A stretch of DNA of 64,000 bases. Source: Angiostrongylus vasorum (Eukaryota > Nematoda > Chromadorea > Rhabditida > Metastrongylidae). Every line of letters begins with the position of its first letter. Within the stretch, counting starts at the first letter, position 1. Under the pieces are notes generated by a model. It worked only from the letters and a program-made list of their open reading frames with translations, searched no databases and was not told the DNA's origin. The translations under genes were made by a program, and so were the position numbers. Shown here one piece after another: positions 1 through 11,764 of the stretch. The stretch covers positions 1 through 64,000 of the forward strand of contig JADANN010000218.1 in assembly GCA_018806985.1 (NCBI GenBank). Direction: 5' to 3'.

Positions 1-262
1 ACGAAAACCACCCTGGTCTTCTCTGATGAGCGGGTGGATCAAGGAATAGAATTTGGCCCACACTTCCTCTCCCTTAGAGAGAGTGTATTCATGCATGGGT
101 GGAGTGTGTTCTCGTTTATACGGACAGCATTCTACGTGTCATTCTTGGCGAAAAACTTAAAAGTTAGATGGATGGGAACTATATGAGAGGGTGGTACACG
201 GATTTCCCTCATAGAGTGATCTTATGCCGGTTGAGTCGCTGGAAACTTGGCTCATGCCCAGG
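1..262 (+). mobile_element. RTE LINE 5' region fragment
   Basis: Positions 25-205 match the 5' non-coding part of the RTE element at about 6360-6550 (shared phrases around a 'tattcatgcatg' block, 'ttctcg.ttat.cgg' and 'gggaactatat'). Positions 206-262 match the still earlier 5' end of that element at about 6266-6335, so the order is rotated, as in two tandem 5' units. No protein-coding content is seen. The left edge is cut by the window. Confidence 0.6.
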
Positions 263-489
263 TGGTGCAAAATCGTGCAAGAATTCTCAAATTAACATCA
301 ATGGGTACTAGGAGTATTCTCACATTCCACTTACACTTGTGTCAGAAGCCAAATTTTTGGGCAAGCTCCCTGGATAGCTATTCAGGCAAACATGCCAGTT
401 GTGGTGAAAGACGAGTTTGTGGAAATAAACCTATTCAAAATGCATTGTTTCACTGACAGACCCAAAGAAGCTGATAAATCAGTTTTGTT

Positions 490-612
490 CGACTATGGTT
501 TCGACATCTTCGTCCCCACTAGGAGCCGATTACATCGAGTCGGATCTTCTTCAGTGGAGCGTCTCTCTGATGAGGCAAGCTCATCAGGCGATGTTCTTTT
601 CTACAGGATGTA
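490..612 (-). repeat. Penelope-derived end repeat, degenerate
   Basis: This resembles 27640-27760, 32960-33150 and 46500-46700: a 'ttcgacatcttcgtc' block is followed by a 'gatcttcttcagtggagc' block. Read on the minus strand these are the hammerhead-like end of a Penelope-type repeat, with the ribozyme core here eroded. Positions 567-587 form a perfect hairpin, CTGATGAG-gcaag-CTCATCAG. No gene is seen. Confidence 0.5.
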
Positions 613-862
613 GATTTTTTGTAGTAGTGGCTGTCCGGTGACAAAAACTTGTCTTTTTCCCGGAAATCCTTCCTGCAGATGTCGATGAAGATTATCAACT
701 ACCACAGTGATATTTTTGAATACGAAACTATTTTATTTAAATTACATCGGACATCACAGCAACGTGGACTTAAAAACACAAAAAAATGAATGTTACAATC
801 AGATGCATCCTGGTAGTGGCAAAAGATATCCGGCAGAAGAATCTGTGCCATCTATAGATAAC

Positions 863-1105
863 CGATAAAGCGTTTGACGTTGATCAATCCGTTAGAGATT
901 AGTAATGCGTCTGATTCCATTCGTAACAGGACAGAGGTAGCTGAATACATATTTGGCCGGTACAATGACTAGCGGTGGCTTGCCGATATATCAACTCGTG
1001 TCTCATCCCTCTAGATAAGTCTGTTACGGGAACACCATCGGGCGGGCAGGATAAATCAATTCTGTTGACGTGAGTTCGTGCTCGGAGCCATGATCCTCGA
1101 CTCAT
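863..1105 (-). repeat. SINE-A copy, strongly diverged
   Basis: Reads in reverse SINE-A order: a 'gataaag' tail, a 'gttgatcaatcc' block, then a block like 'ggc.tgccgatatatc'. The tRNA-like head is barely recognisable. Confidence 0.5.
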
Positions 1106-1469
1106 GTGGAAGAAAGATGTGTCGTGGACTCCAGAACATCGGAATTTCATCTTTGTCAGAATGGCAGAAGTAAAAAAAACTTGTATCTTGTAGGCAAAGA
1201 TCTGCAGATTCCAATGCTTTCCACTTCAATTAACGAGAGTTCACTATGCTGTGTCATATTTTGATTAAAAGCTGAAATCCACAATTATTTTCGAATCCAT
1301 TGAGTGCATCCCACTCAATTCCTTGTCGGACATTATTTGCTAATTATGTCTGGCTCTTTCTTTATGTTTTTGGAGTACGTGGTAGAAAAATGCGTTTGCT
1401 TCATCAGTCACTCTCGGTATAACTAAAACAGTGAAGCTGGTCAATCACCCAAATCCGGTTATATGCGTT

Positions 1470-1749
1470 GAATAAAACTCTCACCGTTCATCAATCCCCG
1501 AGTGATGCGTTATGCGTCGAAACTTCATTAACCGTCGTTTCGGAGGTGACTGAATGCATACCTGGTCTTTACTACGACTCGCGGTGGCCTACCGGATGTA
1601 TCGAGCCAGTGCTGCTATCCCTCCCAGACAAGTGTGGTAGCGCAATTTCCGAGCCCACAGAATGGAAGGCTTTGGTAGGCCACAGGAGCGGGGATCGATT
1701 CCACGTGTGTGTGTTGCAGGGCGTCTCCGACCAATGCGCCACACGCAAA
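1470..1749 (-). repeat. SINE-A copy, near full length
   Basis: A reverse-oriented SINE-A with tail blocks, a central 'gtatcgagccagtgctgct' block and a tRNA-like head ending at 'tgcgccacacgc'. The B-box-like 'ggatcgattcc' is present. Short open frames across it are shadows of the SINE, not genes. Confidence 0.8.
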
Positions 1750-4700
1750 CCTGGTTATGCTTACAAAACTTCGTAGGTGAAATCGTCACAAAGCCGCAAA
1801 AAGCCCACCGGACAAAGTCGGTTTTTGAAATATTATTGGCGGAATAAATCTTCTTTATACCAACCTCGCGTGGGCTTAAGTTGCTAACATTGACTGCCAC
1901 GTATGTTAAAAAGATGTTTTCTGGAAGCCATCCTGTGAAATTCGGAGTGAGATTCTCTTACTGGAGAGTGCATTTCCAAAGAGAACTCATGACAGCAGAT
2001 CGAAGAACATGTCTGTCCTGTTGACTATCCTCTCCTTTCCATAGGTTAAATTTCCTGCAAAAAATGGAGAATGTGACGAAATTCGGAAAGCAATTTTTTG
2101 AAATCACCACGAATAAGACCTTGTTGGCTTTTTTCACTGTCCTTCGAAGAAATATCGCCGTGAAAATTGAATTCAGTGATGAGGTTCACCCTTATTTACC
2201 ACATAATAGAACCAAAAAGAACGAGAGAAACCTGTTTTGTTAAACAGTATGGAATTACATCAGGTGCAGGGAATTTTCAATTCTTGTCACAACGCAAACG
2301 TTTTAAAGAAAAGCGGTTTTCCTGCTTAAAAAGAAGCACCCACATCTTCTAGGACTCCTGGAATTGCTGAACAAGTGCACGACCGCTGACCGAAATAACT
2401 GTTTCAGTCGCAAAGCTCATCGAAAGACTAGCCACGTCCATTTTAATCTCCTCACTCTACGTACACTATGAAAACCGAGAAAATGACTTTTTAAGCAACC
2501 CTACTTCTCGAAGCCCAAAGAGAAAACATTTTCAGTGAAAGCCTCCAGAGCATTGGGATGGCACAGGTTTAGATCCCACTATCAGTGGCACGTACCGCTG
2601 TTCCTCATCAACGATTGATCAGTGTTTTACACGTTACCCTTTAATTTAAATCTTTCCTTGTTCGTGAAGAATAAACAAGTCTTTTACTCGGCAACGGAAA
2701 GTCCACGCCATCAGGAACTATCGTCTCGTTCGCACAAGAGGTTCTCAGTCTCTTACTTGATTCCTCTTCAACAGTATTAATGAAATTGGAAGAAGAACAA
2801 GCAATCGTTCTCAGCAGCACGAAAATTCTCCTCATTTGGTTAGCGGCAAAGCTGTAATTCCTCTTCCTTTCATTGTTAACAAATAGAGTTGCCATCGAAT
2901 GATAAAAATATGGCGTAAGTGGCGGTTGATACCAAAAGAAAGTAGAGTGCCGTTTGAAAGCTTTCGACAGACCAATACAAGACAGTAAATATCCTGAATA
3001 AAAGAAAGTAAATCACAGTAATAGGAGGGTTCTGTGGAAAATGAATGGTGGGATGATTAATGTCGCTGACGAATCAAAGAAGGCAGCGATAGCTTCAGAG
3101 GGTAACGAGTCTCCTAGCATTTTTAATGAAGTGGTAATTGTAGGATACTGGGTGACTGCTTTCATTTCTAGTCTCGAGCGAACAAATTTAGACCGTCGCA
3201 GGTAACTTACCATCTCTTTAAGAATATGTAGTATGGCTACTTTAAGAAGGAGAGCGTCACATATCCTGGGATTGGAAGGAGCATGAATTAAAACGATGTT
3301 GGCAGTGTATAGTTTCGCCATAAGGAGTCGCTTTCTCAATTTTAAGACTTGTTGCAGTTATGAGTGCCTGAAAATGTCAACAAGATGATTACCACGGATC
3401 AGGGTGAATCCTAAGATCGTCCGTGTAGGACCAGCGTTGACCTGCTGCGACCTGACTCTCACACAAGCAATCACACAATTTCTTCACGTTTTTTTCTAAG
3501 ACTCATAGGCTACCCGCTTCGCAAAGCCTATGAATACCATCTCAAAAACTTTTTAAATATCATCTGGAAAACTTTTTACAAGTTGTCCACTTACATTATG
3601 ACAAACGAATTTTAGCTAGCATAATATGTGTTGGAGGGTGTGTGTACTTTTACTGAGCAGTGAAAAATGTCTCTTCTTATATATTTTTCCATTCCGTTCC
3701 TTACATAAACAATTCTCTTAGCATTCTAATATTCGAATATTCCAACAGTCGAGTTCGAATATGTCATCATCATGTCGAATAACTGTGACGTCAACAGTAG
3801 CTAGTTCTTTCTTGGTTTGGTTTGTAAATGAGATATTCACAGAGGAAAGAGTTGCAGACATCCTGCCGATAAAGTAGTCCTCCGAATAGACTATAATCTT
3901 TGGGATTATAAGAAGGGCTTCTAAATATCTGAAAACTTTGACACTCAAATCCTGTTTCCATGAAGACTTCGTCCCGCTTTGCTTCAAAAAAAACTGGATT
4001 CGAATCGATGGGACAACAAAGAACCATATTCGGCGGGCGGCCCGACTATGGCGCCGAATAAACCTTTTTATATCGGCTTCGTGTTAGCTCAGTAACCTGA
4101 GAGAGCAACATTTATATTGTGTTTATAAAACTACTGCCGAATTAAACCCACACAACAAACCAGGGTCTTGAGCATACAACCGTGCTTATCCTTAACCACC
4201 AGTAAGGATAGGAATGAATGACAGTACGACTTCGTAGCCTTTTCCGCGCGTTTCAAAGATAAGTCACCCTATTTGTTTATGCACAAGTGCATTGCTTAGA
4301 GCCGTTCAACCTTGTTAATTGAGTTTTCGTCGCTACGTCAAGTTGCGTCTTATAGAATGGAGCACCATTTCACCACCAGCACGTATGGAGCAATAGAGCA
4401 ATCTTCTATAAATCTAGTTTGCAATTCTTGTTTCGAGCGATAATTTAGCAGTAGATTACAGATATCCTTCCTTACTATGGCCAATGACGACACAATACTG
4501 CATCCTTTGCGTTTCAGTTGGCATCGTCATGCTCAACTCAGCTTCATGTTTGCTAACAATCAATGATATTTCTGGTAGCATCCTAGTGTTATCTTATTGA
4601 TGGTGTACGGTATATTAAACGCCAGGTGACCGTAATCGTGATTCATTTCAATCAAGAATTCTTCAGCGTTCGCAGTTTCTGCAACTGGGAAGTGCTATTG

Positions 4701-5539
4701 GCCAGACGACACATTAGAACTGTAAATTTAAACGATCGAAAACGACTTGGAAGACGATTAGAGAGAAATAGATACGAAGAAAAGCAATGAAGTGGTGTAA
4801 GAGAACCCATGCTAAATCAAAGTGTTTAAGACGCACACGTGCGAAAAGTCGAGAAAAAAAAAGTTGTACTAAATGAAGCAACTATGAACAAAAGTGAAGA
4901 ATTCAGTACTGTGCTGGCTCGGTTGGTTCGAAAATTCTCAATTTTATCTCATCTTAACCAAGCATTAAACGTTATCACTTCCGATTTCTCGATAAAAAAT
5001 GTAGTTACCGAAAGAGTTTAAGAAAGGTGGTAACAGTGAGGTTGTGCGAAGGCTGAAGAGTGGAATGAAGTCGTTGAACTACTCCATCATGACTAAAACA
5101 ATGAACATCTACGGAAGGACTAAACCTCACCGCTGTTTCCTCGTGTTCAACGTGCACATTCTCGAGCTCCTGCAGTAAAAAATGCCTACTTTCGCTTATA
5201 TATGATGGTTTCTAACTTTAACAAAACCGTTCGAATCCGCAATATCGTAAGACTCACACTGCGTGCTGATGAGTGGGGATAGGTTTTGAAGGAAAACTGG
5301 ACAAAACTTATGGATATATAGTATAAGTATTTAAGACTAGTATAAAATATAGTGCAGAAGTATTCAAGACCGTCGTTTTGATGTGAGAGGCACATTACGC
5401 TTTCATGTAAACTCTGCGTTGTTGGTCTCCACATGTCAAATTCAGTGTAAGACTCATAGAAAGCGGTAAGTATGCGATGAAGCCATTTGTGTTCAAAGTG
5501 ATTCTAGCATTTTCTCTGTTTGGTTATGGAAATGTTTAG
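1750..5539. other. No recognisable gene
   Basis: Only short open frames were found, none with a recognisable domain. On the + strand, 3041-3203 reads openly from an ATG (MNGGMINVADESKK...) to a possible donor at 3204. The minus strand of the same stretch has a 108-codon frame, so neither is convincing. A 9-bp inverted repeat (TCATAGGCT / AGCCTATGA) sits at 3503-3533. Confidence 0.4.
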
Positions 5540-5640
5540 CTGGGTAGACTGCGGTCACTCGACCTTTCCAGGCTCTGAGGGAAGCGAAATCTGCCGAAAC
5601 GTCAGCTTGTTCGTGAATAAAGAATGAAAAATAAACCTCG
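5540..5640 (+). mobile_element. Penelope-like element 3' end fragment
   Basis: It contains the element-end signature at 5571-5606: GGCT, CTGAGGG, a degenerate stem, CTGCCGAAACGTCAGC. It matches the ends of the copies at 17756, 28562 (minus) and 30313. Only the terminal part is present. Confidence 0.6.
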
Positions 5641-6261
5641 TGTTTGCTCAACAGGAATACGAAGAATTACTAAATCCAGTCCTTCGAATGTTTCAGTTAC
5701 CATAAACAACACGCCAGAACAAAACTTCTAACTTAAGTCATTCTCCTATGCAACGACGTTTATTTCTATTGAATCAAAGGCTGTTGATGTGAACAACACA
5801 CTTTTTTGGGAAAGATTAACCTATCAGCTCAACTTCATGTTTACTCCAAAAAGCAATACTACTATTTGAATTAGGCCCTTCATAAATGGAAACCTGCCGA
5901 ATGGGATTCTCACAGTTGTCCCGGATGGTGCTCCTCACTAAGCCAAGAAATAGAAGAAAAGAGCAATCTTCCATTTAAAGGAACCTCTGAACGGTTCAAA
6001 ACCCATTCCTTACACGACCGGGCACTCTGACTTTGAGTGGCTGATGTTCAGGAGGATGTGGAATTTTTATGTGAGCATTTTCTATTTTATTTTTGAGGAT
6101 TGGCAAGCTTTTCAATGATAGAGAAAAATTTTCTTTGCGATAATGGAGGATCTAAGAAATTGAAAATTTAGAGAGGGTATTAGGAGGCAGCTGTACCTCC
6201 GGAGTGCTCGTACGTATATTAACTACTTTCTATATTCCTGCCTCTATTTTATATTTCTATA
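5641..6261. other. No recognisable feature
   Basis: AT-rich unique-looking sequence between a Penelope end fragment and the first RTE element. No supported gene. Confidence 0.4.
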
Positions 6262-9200
6262 TATGCCACGGATCTCCTCACATGAGGGGTCTTGATCCGG
6301 TTAGTCGCGAGGTTACGTGGCGCGTCCCAGGTGGGAGTTAATCGCGGACCAAAAGCGACCTTTTGCTTCCCGAGACGCAGGTGGATTCAGTGAATGGACT
6401 CTGTTGCGCCGATTTGGCACATACTTTCTGTATTTGCTAGGCGTATTCATGCATGCGTGTGTGGGTGCGTTCTCGCTTATGCGGGCTGTATTCTACGAGT
6501 CAATTCGGCCAAAAGCCTGCGATCAAGTGACAGGGAACTATATGGGAGGCGATTAGAGTCTCCTCCAACAAATAAGCTCCATGTCCAGTCTGGGAAGAGC
6601 CTGGCAAGCTACCCGTGAGTATACCCAGCCTCTAGGTTCAGAGCCCAGCAAGCTATGCGTGGGCATCAAAACGCTAAACAGAGTAAAAAGAAGCGGGCCT
6701 CATTCCCCCTTAACTCCGAAAGAGCCCCAATCTCGGCAGCGTTGGGTAGACGAGTACGGAGGGGTCTACTAAAATTTCAAGGTCAATGGAAGCTTGGATT
6801 GCAAAGAACAAAGGTGACGATCCATAACTACAGTGCACGTACACTTGCATCCGCGTCCTCGACGGAAGATTTGCCCACGCAGGTAAGAAGGATAAGGTAC
6901 GACGTCATCGGCCTGGCCCGGAGACGAGACGACGCCACAAATTCAACGCCGTCTATGACACCGGAGAAGAACTGTTCCTCCGAAAATGCGGCAGTGGAGG
7001 AGTTCGGCGGCGTCGGCGTTCTCGTCAACATGAGTTTGTCGATGAACACCGATTCATTCGAACAGCTTACAACCTGAATCGGGACGTTTACGACTAAAAA
7101 GATGTGGATCAATAGCGGCTCTGACAATCTTCGTCGTTTACGCGCCGACATCAAACTATGACGAAGAAGAAGTCGAAGCGTTCTATATGGACTTGGAGAA
7201 GTTCTACAGAGAAAGACTATGCATTCTTCAAGGTATCTTCATTATTGGAGATTTCAACGCCAAGATTGGACCAAGAAGAACATCTGAAGAACGTCACATT
7301 GGGATCCACGGATTAGAATGGAGCGAACAGGGAGAGCGGCTGTCTGAGTTTATCACGGCGACCAAGACCATCCATGGTAACTCACAATTCCAGAAGCCCC
7401 ACCCTCAACGCTGGACGTGGGAAAGTACTATAAGGAAACAGACCACATCATAGTAAATAGAACGTCTTGCCTAACCGATGTCGGTGTTGTCCCAAAATTC
7501 TATACGAGATCAGACCATCGTCTCCTTCGTGCACGATTCTACTTTTTTGAGGAAAGGCGAAAAAGCCGCGAAATTCAAAAACGGAAGTCCCAGAACCACC
7601 ATAAAATGAGACTTATTCAATTCATTAGTCGGCTGTTGAGAAGATGGCGTTGTCGATAACATCGACGAGGAATACGACCTGCTCATTCAACATCTTCACG
7701 TTAGCGCTATGAAAGCTGAGAGTTCGAAAGTCATCAAGAGACGCCTTTCTCCAAAATCACTAAAGCTAATGCGTCAGCGTGGAATCGCACGAGCTGCAAG
7801 CAACCGTGAACTAACGTCTGAACTTGCAAATCAGTGCAGACAGGCGATAAAAGAAGATCTTAAAGAGAGACGAGCAGCAGTAATGGTCGAAGCTGCAGAG
7901 GCCGGGAAAAAGCATTCGCAAAGCTCCACAGAAGCTTCTGCCAATTACAAGACCAAGATGATTGAACTCAGACACCCAGACGGGAACAGTTACAGCGTCC
8001 AGAAAGGCAATGGAGAAAACTATTCACGAATACTACTCAGATCTCATCGATAGCCACGTCCACCTTCCCCCGTCAGATAAAAAAAAGGAGGTTGATATGT
8101 TGTACCACCGGTTCTCCCTTCCGAAATCCGACATGCCATTTCGTCGGTGAAAAATCGAACTGCACCAGGTCCGGAGATGATAAGAGCAAAACACCTGAAC
8201 AGCCTTCCGCCAGTCCTCGTAAACACACTGCCTCGGGCTCGTCACACGTTACCCGTCTGAATGCAAGGTCCGTACTCAGTGGGAAAACCAGCAAGACCGT
8301 GTCATTGTTCAAGATGAGTGACCTATACGATATCGGCAACTATCGCCCAACTGCTTGCTGTCTGTCGTCTACAAACATTTGACTCCAGTCATCCTAAACA
8401 AGATTGACAAAACACTGGACGAAGGACAGCCATGTGAGCAAGCATGGTTTCGAGAAAGGATTTAGTACGATGGACCACATCCACACGATAACAAAACCCT
8501 CATTGAAGTATTGCGAGTACCACTCTGTCTCATTGTCATCGATTTACAGAAGGGCCTTTGATTACAACGATATTAACATTGACGTCAAAAGAGGAGTTAG
8601 GCAAGGCGATACCATCTCGCCAAAAATCATTTACCGCCACCCTCCAGAACGTCATGCGAACATTGGAATGGGATAATATGGGAGTGAAAATCGACGGTCG
8701 GCAGTTACACCATCTTCGCTTTGCTGATGGCATCTTCCTTATAACATCAAACATTAGCCAGGCGGAACGAATGGTTTCACACTTTGATAAAGCCTGTGGA
8801 AAGATTGGTCTTTCGACTAAATCACACAAAAACGACGTTCATGAAGAACGGATTGGTTTCCCCATGCCCAATTCACGCTCAACGGAACGAATATCTCCGA
8901 TTGCTCCAGCTATGTCTATCTATGTCGGGAAATTAATGTGATGAACGATTTAACTCCAGATCTGAGCACAAGGAAACGAGCGGCTTGCGGAGCTTTCTAA
9001 GAGCATCGAGGATTTAGTGAAGAGGACAAAGAACACCCGACTCCGTGCCCAGCTTTTCGACTCAACGGTACTTCCCTGCCCTAACATATGCGTCAGAAAG
9101 CTTGGTCGCTGCGTAAGCAGGATGCAAGATCACTCAGCGTTACTGAAAGGGCAGTCGAAATGACGATGCTAGGAGCCTCGCGTGTTACAGCAAGTAAGGG

Positions 9201-9556
9201 AATTGATCCAAAGCTCTGACCTGCGTCAACGATCAAAAATCAAAGGTGCCGTTCTGTAAGCCAGACAGTCGAAGATAAGGTGGGTTGGACACGTAGTGCA
9301 TACGAACGACAACCGATGGACAGGAGTAGTTAGTGAATGGATTCCTCGGGATATCAAACGTACTGCAGGAAGACCACCGACCCGATGGTCAGAGTTCTTC
9401 ACGAAGAGCCTAGAAGAAAATGTGATGCTCGGCAAGTCCCTAGAGCGAGCAGAACCCACTGGGCTTCTCTTGCACGCGGCAGGGGAAAAATGGAAGATTT
9501 ACTGGCGCCCGCTGGAGTCACTCGACGATCAACGGGAACTACAGGTGATACAGGTA
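6262..9556 (+). mobile_element. RTE-type non-LTR retrotransposon (LINE), defective
   Basis: It is collinear with the minus-strand element at 15200-11765. In order it holds a 5' non-coding part, an APE-type endonuclease, a linker, a reverse transcriptase, and a 3' end with an 'acaggtgatacaggt' repeat tail like other RTE elements. The coding part is broken by frameshifts and stops. About 150 bp of the RT finger/palm region present in the minus copy is missing near 8565. The RT catalytic box reads FADG (about 8718-8729) instead of FADD, so this copy is dead. Confidence 0.9.
6780..9545 (+). pseudogene. RTE endonuclease/reverse transcriptase ORF remnant
   Basis: The endonuclease part shows a VLVN segment near 7020, YAPTS near 7140, GDFNAKIG near 7240 and SDHRLLRA near 7510, the usual order of APE-like endonuclease motifs. 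RT parts follow: GFSTMDHIHTIT near 8457, the damaged FADG box near 8720, and the C-terminal RTAGRPPTRWS and WRPLE segments near 9358-9530. Several frames must be combined, so no intact protein is encoded. The terminal 192-codon frame (9296-9874) runs past the element end into family D sequence by chance. Confidence 0.85.
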
Positions 9557-9965
9557 ACATTCCTCCCAACGGTTTACGGCGTCATCGTGGCTGGGAGGTG
9601 TTTCCTAGGTGTCCGGCTGAGATGTACAGCGAAGGGATTCATCTCTCTGGCAGGGATTCTCACGCTGAGAAGGAGTCTATCGTTCATATCAGGGAGCCTA
9701 GCTAAGAATAAAGCAATACTAGGATACACCACCGTCCTGGTATTAAAGTCGCATGGTGGCAAATCTCCTTCTGATGCACAAGAGCTGAGACTGCCTTTTT
9801 GTGGTGGTGGTGAAGACCTAGAGCAGACTTTGGCCAGGCTGTCCTCGGGATTGCAGGGAAGCACAATGGCTTAGCCAGCAGATCTCCCGGGAAAAAGGAG
9901 GTTATGGTGGGGCCCGCAAACCAGTGAGGACGGGTCTTTCAAGTTTCAAGTAGGTATTTTCTATA
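9557..9965 (+). repeat. Interspersed repeat family D, copy 1
   Basis: It starts 'cattcctcccaacggttta' and ends in a caagtttcaagt-like tail. It is homologous to 22562-22958, 33727-34125, 45362-45755 (-), 54477-54808 (-) and 63898-64000. Internal marks are a CCTCCCA...TGGGAGG stem near its start and a 'ccaccgtcctggtat' block. No tRNA-like promoter boxes and no coding capacity are seen. Here it abuts the RTE 3' end directly. Confidence 0.75.
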
Positions 9966-11019
9966 TTTTACTACTGTCTGCCCTTCAACCTCATTGCTTG
10001 GGGGCTCTCGTAAATTTATGCTTGTTCTATTTCGGTGTTTTTTTACTCCAGACCATGTAAAACTTAAATATGGGTCATAAATGTGATTGAAAAAGACCTT
10101 ACAAAAGGTTGGCTTTTGAAAATATTAGGTGCTAAGAGCAGATTAACATGGGCAATTTCTGATATAACACCCTAGAAGGGCAAGGTGTCAACTACAAAAA
10201 ATCGATTTAAAAAGCTCTTTAGAGCAAAAACAAACCATTGGAAAGGAATGAACTGGAACAATGCTGGATACGCCCACTTTGCAAACATCTCTGTCGTTAT
10301 AATTTAGCGGCATTCTGCGAAGTTCGCATTCGAAGTATCACGGTCTTTTGATCAGTACCTTATGCTTTATTAGAAAGAGCTTCTCGTAATTTATTAAGTG
10401 TCCAAATTAGAATATAAAAAAGGACACAGTAACGAAAAAAAATAAAAACAGAAATCAAACAAAGAGGGCTAAGTGCTGCAAATAAACATGGTTGGCAGTG
10501 CTTTCCAGTAATGACAACAGAACAAGTGGAATGACTGCATAGTGCAGTAGCGTAGCACGACCACATAATGGACCAAGTACTTTGAATTTTATGAGCGCCG
10601 GTTCAGCGGATGTACATTGTTCCAAAAGAGATTTTTGAGGCACTTTTTATATCCCTTCGAGAGCCCGTTTAGCAGAGATATTGCATCAGTCGTGGTTCGA
10701 GAAATTTTGTAATCTTCACTTAATAATTTACAAATTATCCTCTTCAGGACGAATTTGTTCTTTGATGAGAGACAACTGCGGTTGTTGAAACAGTACTCCA
10801 CACAGAGAATGTCCCAGTGAAGACATGCAGAAGTGCCTCCGCGTGAACACCGGAATTTGACAGTTCCCGACAGCTTTTGATAGAATAAAATGATTAACCA
10901 CAGAGAGGATTTTTCCATAGTTTTCTCGTCTTGAAGTGTGAAACTCACGGCAAATCTATTGGCATCTTTAGATTCCTAAAACACTGCACCGCTTGGATTC
11001 CGTTGTCTTACGCAGTCCT
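9966..11019. other. No recognisable gene
   Basis: A 119-codon minus-strand frame at 10589-10948 and shorter ones have no recognisable motif and no convincing splice context. Confidence 0.4.
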
Positions 11020-11720
11020 ACCAGAATTCCTTTGTAGACAACAGTTGAAAGAAAAGAAATGAGTGGAAAAAAGTGCTCATAAGTTGATTAGCTTAGCGTT
11101 CCGAATGCAATAACACGCTGAATTGTATGAAAAGATAGAATGCATGCGAGCAGAAAAGAGAACAGACCTGTGCTTTGATAGGATTAATTTGTCAGTGTTA
11201 ATGTGAAGGAATATTTTCAAGATACTGATCTTCCCTGCGAGCCACCAAGTGTATTTATCGTTCAACTCGGCGTTAACCGCATTCGCGGTAACGACAACTG
11301 CGCCCGGCTCGACACCAACACCTCCAGATATCCAAATACGAATGAATCTGAAAAGATGTTATACGAGAGATAGCACATAACACTGCACAACCTGTTAGGA
11401 ATAGTTGGAAACGAGTGCATTAGAATGGACGGATTCAGTGCCATATTTACTCCGTCCTATCATGACTAAAAGCGCTTCCAGCAAGGGTCCAGCCTCCAAG
11501 TAAGGTTACAAGCTGACGAGTTAGACGTTTAGATTCAGAACCATGGATAGAAATAAGTTAGCTTCAGGAATTGTCGCCGCTGAGGCAGAAAACTAGCAAA
11601 AAGCAGTAAATATCCCATCGATCTACAAGAACACCGTATGCTAACCTTTCATATGCGAACTATCCCAGAATCAAACTTACATTAGTGTAATGGCATATTT
11701 TCGATTCTCCATAGTTCATT
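11020..11720 (-). pseudogene. Duplicated fragment of the uridine phosphorylase gene (exon 4 plus flanking introns)
   Basis: The minus strand matches 30870-31540 of the upp-1-like gene, both in the exon and in the intron on either side. The exon copy is 11347-11230 and keeps a TTTTCAG acceptor. It reads FIRIWISGGVGVEPGA..., where the gene has FIRIGTSGGVGVEPGT. The GTSGG phosphate-binding segment is thus changed to WISGG, and one codon is lost near the end. Other exons were not found nearby. Because introns are included, this is a DNA-level duplication rather than a retrocopy. It ends close to the 3' end of the minus RTE element. Confidence 0.8.
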
Positions 11721-11764
11721 GCATGCCACAATCTTATGATATTTTATTACCCACTTTTTACAAG

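Noticed and set aside
3013..3339. 108-codon minus-strand gene
   Set aside because: The opposite strand reads at least as well and neither has a recognisable family or partner exons.
9296..9874. 192-codon open frame as a novel gene
   Set aside because: Its first part is the RTE C-terminus and the rest is non-coding family D sequence read through by chance.
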